Assembly (NCBI RefSeq): GCF_004027225.2
Contig: NC_044278.2
Coordinates: forward strand, 63,066,243 to 63,130,242
Reading direction: 5' to 3'
Length of the DNA stretch: 64,000 nucleotides
DNA from: Strigops habroptila
Taxonomy: Eukaryota; Chordata; Aves; Psittaciformes; Psittacidae
Shown: piece by piece, positions 60,701 to 64,000 of the stretch
How the letters are laid out: each line of letters begins with the position of its first letter
Numbering within the stretch: position 1 is the stretch's first letter
Program-made: the position numbers and the translations under genes
Notes under the pieces: model-generated
What the model saw: the letters and a program-made list of their open reading frames with translations, nothing else
Told to the model about the DNA's origin: nothing
Databases searched by the model: none

Positions 60701-63700
60701 GATGGCTGCAAATGCTGAGAAGTGGTGTTGGAGTTGACCAAAACTTTGGCCAGTAACTTATCTATAGGCTATGCTTTGCTCTGAGACAGCTTCTCTGCTG
60801 TCTTTGAAAATAAATGGAGATTGTTGCTCTTTGTAAAGAGCATTTGTCGTGGTTTAACCAGAAAAAGCTTACAGAATCTGTTTTACCTTGATTATTGGAA
60901 TTGGTAACAATTGGGGGTGGGGGGGCTGTGGAGGGAGAAAGAGGAATTGGGCTTTACTTTTAAGACATTCATGAAATTTCTTCTACCAAGAAGCCAGAAA
61001 GATGTGTTTGTGTGTATGTATGCACACAGAACGTCTAAGAGAGAGTCAAATACAGGAAAGAAGGAAAACATACTAAGGCTCCTTTAACGCTATTCTGGTA
61101 GGGGGAGAAGAGCAGCTTGAAGTCAATCATTGTGTATGATCTGATGCCTTGAAATTTGCATTCCTCCAAGCTACCATAAAGTAGACAGAATATGGTGTCA
61201 GAGAACTCTGCTTGATGCTTCAGTGAGATTAATAATTTGTGCCTTAAAACCTTGGAAATCCCTGTCAACATTAAAAAATACACTTTTGCTACATTTTAGA
61301 ATTTCTGTTCAGCAAGCTATGAATAACATATGACTAGCTACAATCAGTGGCTGCTAAATTTTAGTATATTTGTGGTGTGTATATTCTTTCCTTCACACAT
61401 TTCTTTTCCTCTCCCCTGTAATCTCACAGGGAGAAAAGGTGGTGAACTAGCCTCAGCAGTTCATGCCTATACTAAAACAGGAGATCCTTACATGAGATCT
61501 CTGGTTCAGCACATTCTTGGCCTAGTATCCCATCCTGTACTGAATTTCCTTTATCGCTGGATTTATGATGGAGAGCTGGAGGATACATACCATGAGGTAA
61601 TGTATGTGATACAATAAATACTTGATCTCTGTTCGTTTGCTTTGTGGGAGTATAATCTGTGGGAAGCCTAGAGGAGAATTTGACAAGTAGACTGTGATGG
61701 AAATGAGTGACATATGAATAAGTAATATATACAATAACAACATGACTCTCTTCATGGATGCAGTCAGTGTGATATTTGGAGGTTGCAGTGGTGCAGTGTG
61801 TTGTCTCAGTGAGTCACATCCTGTATCTGTTTAGTAGAGGCAGAATGGTGGGCTAACAATAGATGCCTCTGTAGAGAGAGAAAGTCATCTTTCTATCTTT
61901 TCTTGCTTAGTGTAAAAACAGTAATGTATGCGGAGTTCTTTGTAAGTGATTAGAATGCAAGCCTTGTATTTGAAATAAAGTTAAGAATATTCTATTCTGA
62001 CTGCATACTCTTATCCTCGGCTTCATAAATGGCTTCAGTTTGTGAAACTGGGTAGAAGAGGTTTACGGTTCCAGAGTTCCTCTGTAAACTCTGTAGAGTT
62101 ATTTGTTCTGACTTCTGTAACAGCAAGTTCTAGTAACTGTCCTTTTTCTTCTTAAAACTTTTTTTATGCCTTTTTAAGCTCTCCCAATTATTTTTCCTGT
62201 CTCCAGTCAGTACAGTCTTGTTAAAGGGACATTTTTTGGATCCAAGAAGCCAAAGGATCGTTTCTAAAAATGAATTGAGCACTTCTGAGACACATCTGAG
62301 TAACTTTTTTTGCATGTGAAATATACTGTCTGACTTCTGAAACTGTCTGGGTCAAAATTAAAATGAGTACAAATGATAACCCACAGCTGATCTTTAAGGT
62401 CAGCATTAGGGACTTGTGCGAAATGTCTACAAATCTCTATGGCTAGAAGTGTAAAGCAGACTTTACTTGTTTTCCCAGCTATTCCTCAGATGTGCAATGT
62501 GGTGTCTTTTTGGGGTTTTGCATCATTCACTAGCTTTCAACTTGGTTTAAAATTTTACATGTAAGAGTGTGCTTAATACTGAAGATCACTGTTGGATGTG
62601 GCTACAATTTTCATACCATCAACAAAGTTTTTGAACAAAGACAATTGGCCGTACTTAATGGAAATGGTATTTGGAGACAGTGAAAAAAGTTCTTGTTGAA
62701 AAACAGATATCTTGTTCGACAGGATGATGACAGAATCAATACCCATGTCATTTTAACAAAACGAATAATGTATTTTTAGTTTCTTACAAATGAAAGTATT
62801 CTCTTCTGTGGAGTTGAGAGACTTGAATATTTGATCACCAGTTCAATTGCAGGTTTTCTTGGTCTTGAGTTTGTTTTGGGTTTTTTTCTTCAATTCTGCA
62901 TCTGTAAAAATAGGAAATCCAAAGGGACCTGAGTAAAAATAGAAGTAAAAATAGAACCAGTAAAATTAAAGTATATTATACTTATATTCTGAGCTTTATC
63001 TCCTACTCTAACTGTATAACTAATTGCCAGAAAATGCTATATGCTTCTGTATTTTATAGTGGATGTTTTGCAGCTAGTGCTCTTTACCTTGAGGTAGTCA
63101 AGGCTTCATAATACATAGAGGAGATTTCTGCATACAGAAATTAAATACTAGAGGAGAGAGTTTACATCTTTGTTCTTAATATTTATTTCAATCTACAGTT
63201 TTTTGTAGCTTCAGATCCTACAGTTAAAACGGATCGGTTGTGGCATGACAAATACACTCTGAGGAAATCAATGATCCCTTCTTTTATTACAATGGAGCAG
63301 TCAAAAAAGGTATGAATTCAAAAGTTAATCTGACGATGATTTGTTTGCCCTAGGCTGCTGTTTCCATTTAAAAAAAAAATAGAGACTAAATTTGACAATA
63401 AATAATAGTCTTAAGAATTTTAGGATTGTTTGCTGAGGACGACTATAAGACTGTTTCTCCTTTCCATTCTTTAACTGATAAATTTTGTTTAAGAAGGTTT
63501 GAAGGGGTTGGGAAGAAGTTTGTGTTTAAAACTGTTCTGTGTTAGCATAGAGGTTCTGGACTGCTGTGATTGGCATTGTAAAGCTAAGAGCACAGAAAGA
63601 TGACAAAATACCTATTTTGGTGATTGTGATTTTGGTAATTTGCTTTTTTGTTTGGTGGTTTGTTTGTTTTGTTGGGGATTTTTGTTTTGTTTTCTTATAT

Positions 63701-63836
63701 GCAAATCACTTTTTTTTTTTTTTTCAGGTCCTCTTAATAGGAAAATCCATAAACTTCTTGCATCAAGTTTGTCATGATCAAACTCCCTCCACAAAGATGA
63801 TTGCTGTGGCAAAATCTGCAGAGTCGTCAAAAGATG
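24709..63836 (+). CDS. TUBGCP3: TUBGCP3 (gamma-tubulin complex component 3), spliced, 13 coding exons visible, 3' part outside window
   Basis: GCP3 pairs with GCP2 in the gamma-tubulin small complex, the building block of the gamma-tubulin ring complex that nucleates microtubules at centrosomes, spindle poles and other sites. Coding segments: 24709-24784, 36047-36154, 38042-38109, 41597-41674, 42306-42523, 48847-49019, 51626-51744, 54822-54947, 58537-58605, 60372-60504, 61430-61596, 63199-63309, 63728-63836. Every junction is AG/GT, phases agree throughout, and the sum is 1555 nt (518 codons plus one base) without a stop. The joined peptide matches vertebrate GCP3 from its first residue, starting [11 protein letters not shown]. 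The family length is about 907 aa, so GRIP2 and the C-terminus lie to the right. The identification comes from recognising the protein, not from a database search. Confidence 0.97.
25503..25835 (-). mobile_element. CR1 LINE 3' fragment in intron 1, minus strand
   Basis: CACAGAATCATAGAATCAACC, then GGTTGGAAAAGACCTTTAAG, AACCATGTCATTAAG and CTCCACCACTTCCGTGGGCA are the complement of a CR1 3' region. It continues through TTGTCCTGTCACTTGTTCC to about CAGGTAGTTGTAG. It lies just downstream of the CpG island, antisense to TUBGCP3. Confidence 0.9.
26213..27272 (+). mobile_element. CR1 LINE with RT remnant in intron 1, plus strand
   Basis: It spans part of ORF2 and the 3' end. GAACTGGCTGGGTGGCCACA and CAGTCAATGTCTCAATGTC mark the RT interior. 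The catalytic motif FADDTKL is readable at about 26406-26426, followed by the TGCAAGGTCCTGCCTGGGAC region and the tail GTGATTCTGTGATTC. Frame 26716-26976 encodes [19 protein letters not shown]. Frameshifts and stops break the protein. A perfect 16-bp tandem duplication lies near its start. Confidence 0.92.
26230..26262. repeat. 16-bp tandem duplication inside a CR1
   Basis: GGGTAAGGAACTGGCT occurs twice in succession in the RT portion of the CR1. A 16-bp insertion would shift the frame. Confidence 0.88.
27325..27422 (+). mobile_element. CR1 LINE 3' tail fragment, plus strand
   Basis: GGGTTGAACTCAGTGATGTTACGGGTCTTTTCC followed by CCTAAATGATTCTATGAT is a CR1 3' end of another subfamily. Only about 100 bp survive, 50 bp after the previous CR1 tail, so two insertions lie in tandem. 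Confidence 0.75.
31488..31636 (+). mobile_element. CR1 LINE 3' fragment in intron 1, plus strand
   Basis: GCTCCATCCCTGGCGGTGTTC, GACATGGTCTAGTGTGAGG, GGAACTAGATGATCTTAAGG and the tail ATTCTGTGATTCTG. Only the last 150 bp of the element are present. Confidence 0.9.
32239..32794 (-). mobile_element. Solo LTR of an avian endogenous retrovirus in intron 1, minus strand
   Basis: Plus-strand text runs from TGTTGTGGTTTCACCC to CCAAAACAAGGGCA. This resembles a very common neoavian LTR family that begins TGTCGTGGTTTAACCCC. The complement carries a TATA box (CATATAAAC, plus-strand 32519-32527) and ATTAAA near 32370, so transcription would run leftward, antisense to TUBGCP3. CAGTTTAATAGAACAG and AATTGCTCACCACCTGCTGACC are diagnostic segments. 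No internal retroviral genes flank it. Flanking 6-mers (AAACCC/ACTCCC) are only a partial target-site match. Confidence 0.85.
36047..36154 (+). CDS. TUBGCP3: TUBGCP3 coding exon 2 (residues 26-61)
   Basis: The acceptor follows a strong pyrimidine tract (ttttttctttcag). The peptide contains [20 protein letters not shown] and ends [12 protein letters not shown], part of the N-terminal helical region. The donor is canonical, GAAC/GTAAGT, leaving one base of codon 62 (phase 1). The length is 108 nt. It is separated from exon 1 by an 11.3-kb first intron. Confidence 0.96.
36155..38041 (+). other. TUBGCP3: TUBGCP3 intron 2 (1.9 kb)
   Basis: GTAAGT donor and TAATAG acceptor. It contains a T-run at 37424-37441. 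No repeat family or embedded gene was recognised. Confidence 0.9.
38042..38109 (+). CDS. TUBGCP3: TUBGCP3 coding exon 3 (residues 62-84)
   Basis: A 68-nt exon encoding [19 protein letters not shown] and ending in SQ. It is charged and helix-forming, within the N-terminal region. The acceptor is ttttttgtaatag and the donor CAG/GTAGTG. It starts in phase 1 and ends at a codon boundary. A CR1 fragment lies about 95 bp downstream. Confidence 0.95.
38203..38405 (+). mobile_element. CR1 LINE 3' fragment in intron 3, plus strand, diverged
   Basis: ACTGTGAGGATGGTTGAATAC, GGAACAGGTTGCCCAGGATTG, GACAGTCAAAACCTGACTGG and the end TCCAACCTCAACCATTTTGT are a diverged CR1 3' region. A long T/G-rich tract follows the tail directly. 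Confidence 0.85.
38418..38512 (+). repeat. T/G-rich low-complexity tract
   Basis: Runs of GGTTTT and GGGTTTTTTT, then GTGGGGTGGTGTTTGTGTGTGTGTGG, directly after a CR1 tail in intron 3. Several GG and GGG blocks give weak G-quadruplex potential on the transcribed RNA. Confidence 0.85.
41597..41674 (+). CDS. TUBGCP3: TUBGCP3 coding exon 4 (residues 85-110)
   Basis: A 78-nt, phase 0-0 exon encoding [20 protein letters not shown] and a basic tail RKQSNK. The leucine-rich helix closes the N-terminal helical domain. The acceptor is ttttttctaag, the donor AAG/GTAGGT. Because both phases are 0, skipping this exon would keep the frame. I see no evidence that this happens. Confidence 0.95.
41675..42305 (+). 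other. TUBGCP3: TUBGCP3 intron 4 (631 bp)
   Basis: GTAGGT donor and cttcccag acceptor. No internal feature was recognised. Confidence 0.9.
42306..42523 (+). CDS. TUBGCP3: TUBGCP3 coding exon 5 (residues 111-182)
   Basis: At 218 nt this is the longest exon in view. The peptide begins [18 protein letters not shown] and continues into a Tyr/Ser/Gln/Pro-rich linker containing [18 protein letters not shown]. In the family this low-complexity linker lies between the N-terminal helical domain and GRIP1 and is poorly ordered. The donor CCAGG/GTAAAT leaves two bases of codon 183. The preceding intron is only 631 bp. Confidence 0.95.
43736..43805 (-). mobile_element. CR1 LINE 3' tail fragment in intron 5, minus strand
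   Basis: CACAGAATGGTTTGGGTTGG through CCCCCTGCCATGGGCAGGGAC is the complement of the last 70 bp of CR1. The short, well-preserved stub suggests early termination of reverse transcription. Confidence 0.88.
44235..45840 (+). mobile_element. CR1 LINE with endonuclease and RT remnants, internally deleted, plus strand
   Basis: 44440-44700 corresponds to the start of ORF2 (endonuclease), with ACACTAACATATGCCAGCATG, a GGGGAACAGACAGGAGGA segment and GCCTGGGGGCTAATGA. From about 44715 it jumps to the RT region: ACTGACTGACCTGGTCTCAA, GTGCACCCTCAGCAACTTTG, FADD readable at about 44989-45000, and then the 3' UTR to about 45840. Most of the endonuclease and the N-terminal RT are missing, and frames are broken. 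Its 3' end faces the next CR1. Confidence 0.85.
45892..47185 (-). mobile_element. Long CR1 LINE, minus strand, broken ORF2
   Basis: The left edge CACAGAATCATAGAATGG is the complement of the CR1 3' end, and about 1.3 kb of 3' UTR and ORF2 follow. Minus-strand frames 46936-47280 ([20 protein letters not shown], then [10 protein letters not shown], the first catalytic-Asp motif) and 46528-46833 contain RT sequence. In the second, the FADD box reads FANN, so both catalytic aspartates are lost. It is 5'-truncated and inactive. Confidence 0.92.
47196..47248 (+). mobile_element. CR1-type 3' tail remnant, plus strand
   Basis: AGTGATTCTATGATTCTGTGA is a CR1 3' terminus in plus orientation abutting the truncated 5' side of the minus-strand CR1. 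Only the terminal repeat and a few adjoining bases are recognisable. Confidence 0.5.
48847..49019 (+). CDS. TUBGCP3: TUBGCP3 coding exon 6 (residues 183-240)
   Basis: A 173-nt exon completing the linker. It includes [19 protein letters not shown], then a basic Ser/Arg stretch ([12 protein letters not shown]) that suits a flexible, possibly phosphorylated segment. The acceptor is ccttttag, the donor G/GTGAGC in phase 1. It follows the 6.3-kb repeat-laden intron 5. Confidence 0.95.
49020..51625 (+). other. TUBGCP3: TUBGCP3 intron 6 (2.6 kb)
   Basis: It contains a T/G-rich run at 49808-49858, a TA-rich stretch near 50075-50120, a perfect 12-bp-arm hairpin at 50348 and another T/G-rich run at 50658-50710. 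Confidence 0.9.
50348..50375. repeat. Perfect hairpin, 12-bp arms, 4-nt loop
   Basis: AGAATATTCATA, loop TTTC, then TATGAATATTCT, in intron 6. The arms are fully complementary. Confidence 0.9.
51626..51744 (+). CDS. TUBGCP3: TUBGCP3 coding exon 7 (residues 241-280, start of GRIP1)
   Basis: Encodes [18 protein letters not shown], the conserved opening of the GCP N-terminal (GRIP1) domain shared by GCP2-GCP6, followed by NCYKVEGK. The upstream boundary is a T-rich tract ending tttctag. The donor is AAG/GTACTG. It ends at a codon boundary. Confidence 0.96.
51745..54821 (+). other. TUBGCP3: TUBGCP3 intron 7 (3.1 kb)
   Basis: It contains a 116-codon antisense open frame (53215-53565) that I do not recognise and a possible cryptic terminal exon at 53662-53739. 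No interspersed repeat was recognised. Confidence 0.85.
54822..54947 (+). CDS. TUBGCP3: TUBGCP3 coding exon 8 (residues 281-322)
   Basis: A phase 0-0 exon of 126 nt encoding [19 protein letters not shown] and then [21 protein letters not shown] in overlapping view, part of the GRIP1 helical bundle. The acceptor ttaactttgtag is only moderately pyrimidine-rich. The exon begins GTGAGC, which itself looks like a donor, but the protein match fixes the boundary. The donor is CAG/GTAGGT. Confidence 0.95.
54948..58536 (+). other. TUBGCP3: TUBGCP3 intron 8 (3.6 kb)
   Basis: No repeat family was recognised. There is an A/C-rich run at 57510-57556. It ends in a 57-nt uninterrupted pyrimidine tract before exon 9. 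Confidence 0.9.
58478..58534 (+). promoter_or_regulatory. TUBGCP3: 57-nt uninterrupted polypyrimidine tract at the exon 9 acceptor
   Basis: Every base from 58478 to 58534 is C or T, with an eight-C run followed by long T runs, ending directly before the AG of the exon 9 acceptor. Such tracts bind U2AF and PTB-type proteins. Confidence 0.85.
58537..58605 (+). CDS. TUBGCP3: TUBGCP3 coding exon 9 (residues 323-345)
   Basis: A 69-nt, phase 0-0 exon encoding [19 protein letters not shown] then LHSQ, a core helix of GRIP1. It is preceded by an unusually long uninterrupted pyrimidine run. The donor is canonical, CAG/GTAAGT. Confidence 0.96.
58606..60371 (+). other. TUBGCP3: TUBGCP3 intron 9 (1.8 kb)
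   Basis: It contains an (AAAC)-type run at 59451-59478, in the opposite strand sense to most runs in this gene. Nothing else was recognised. Confidence 0.9.
60372..60504 (+). CDS. TUBGCP3: TUBGCP3 coding exon 10 (residues 346-389)
   Basis: Encodes [20 protein letters not shown], then [24 protein letters not shown], a highly conserved GRIP1 stretch. The acceptor reads aatttgatcag. The donor CAAG/GTCTGT departs from consensus at +3 to +5 and is the weakest donor in the visible gene. One base of codon 390 remains (phase 1). Confidence 0.95.
60505..61429 (+). other. TUBGCP3: TUBGCP3 intron 10 (925 bp)
   Basis: It starts at the weak GTCTGT donor. TGTCGTGGTTTAACC at 60846 matches the terminus of the LTR family seen in intron 1, but the following sequence does not continue the match. 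A G-run lies at 60912-60927. Confidence 0.85.
61430..61596 (+). CDS. TUBGCP3: TUBGCP3 coding exon 11 (residues 390-445)
   Basis: Encodes [20 protein letters not shown], then a helix through the LVQHIL motif and the conserved [14 protein letters not shown] motif of GCP proteins. The acceptor is ctgtaatctcacag, the donor GAG/GTAATG. It starts in phase 1 and ends at a codon boundary, 167 nt. Confidence 0.96.
61597..63198 (+). other. TUBGCP3: TUBGCP3 intron 11 (1.6 kb)
   Basis: AT-rich, with no repeat or embedded exon recognised. The acceptor is atctacag. Confidence 0.9.
63199..63309 (+). CDS. TUBGCP3: TUBGCP3 coding exon 12 (residues 446-482)
   Basis: A 111-nt, phase 0-0 exon encoding [20 protein letters not shown] and then [17 protein letters not shown]. 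The W-x-x-K-Y element and the M-I-P-S-F segment are conserved in GCP2/GCP3. The acceptor is tcaatctacag, the donor AAG/GTATGA. Confidence 0.95.
63310..63727 (+). other. TUBGCP3: TUBGCP3 intron 12 (418 bp)
   Basis: The shortest complete intron here. A T/G-rich run (63643-63722) merges into the polypyrimidine tract of exon 13. Confidence 0.9.
63728..63836 (+). CDS. TUBGCP3: TUBGCP3 coding exon 13 (residues 483-518), last exon in window
   Basis: Encodes [20 protein letters not shown], then [15 protein letters not shown]. The isoleucine-glycine-lysine-serine motif is conserved in the family. The acceptor follows a T-rich run ending tttttcag. The exon ends GATG/GTAGAG with one base of codon 519 left over, so the frame continues into an exon beyond the right edge. 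Confidence 0.94.
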
Positions 63837-64000
63837 GTAGAGTATCAGTGTTAGTTAGCTTCCTCCCTTTGAACTGAGCTCTCTACGATACGTGGTTTAG
63901 ACTGTAAATTAACATTTTGGATAGTGAGGTGGAAAGGACTAGAAAAGTCCCACCTGCCCTAAAATATAGGTATTTTAATAGATACTTGTATTTTACACAT

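Noticed and set aside
60846..61080. Possible second LTR starting TGTCGTGGTTTAACC
   Set aside because: Only the first 15 bp match the LTR terminus seen in intron 1. The following sequence lacks its TATA region and other diagnostic segments.
1..64000. CRISPR arrays, rRNA, tRNA, bacterial or phage operons
   Set aside because: No regularly spaced repeats, no cloverleaf or rRNA signatures and no compact gene arrangement. Introns, CR1 elements and a CpG island point to a bird genome.

Overview
This is vertebrate nuclear DNA, almost certainly from a bird. Long AT-rich non-coding stretches carry many CR1 LINE fragments with the typical ATTCTATGATTCT-type 3' end, avian-type LTRs, and one spliced housekeeping gene. 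No bacterial operon, CRISPR array, rRNA or tRNA gene was seen.

The one gene I can identify firmly is TUBGCP3 (gamma-tubulin complex component 3, GCP3) on the + strand. Thirteen coding exons between 24709 and 63836 join in a consistent reading frame to 518 complete codons plus one base, about 57% of a protein of roughly 907 residues. The last exon in view ends at a GT donor, so the gene runs off the right edge. Exon 1 lies in a CpG island (about 24235-25240). Introns are 0.4-11 kb and hold CR1 copies, a solo LTR, homopolymer runs and T/G-rich runs.

The left 24 kb (1 to about 24200) is intergenic. It holds an old CR1 fragment, an ancient MIR/CORE-SINE-like element, a minus-strand region that reads as a decayed multi-pass membrane protein (13.2-15.2 kb), a possible alpha/beta-hydrolase relic (20.1-20.35 kb), an antisense CR1 (18.05-18.86 kb), and an LTR-like element (22.9-23.74 kb) with CCAAT, TATA and AATAAA signals. 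A CR1 is nested inside this LTR and another CR1 follows it. The LTR points at TUBGCP3, and its TATA lies about 1.1 kb upstream of the start codon.

Function: the visible exons encode the N-terminal helical region (in the family this binds MZT1/MOZART1), a Ser/Gln/Pro-rich linker, and most of the GRIP1/GCP N-terminal domain used for lateral packing in the gamma-tubulin ring complex. The gamma-tubulin-binding GRIP2 half lies outside the window. I found no convincing new multi-gene system. The most checkable novelties are the upstream LTR promoter, a three-codon upstream ORF in a YY1/TISU-like context, the membrane-protein relic with an in-frame 36-bp duplication, and two large CR1 copies lying tail to tail in intron 5.
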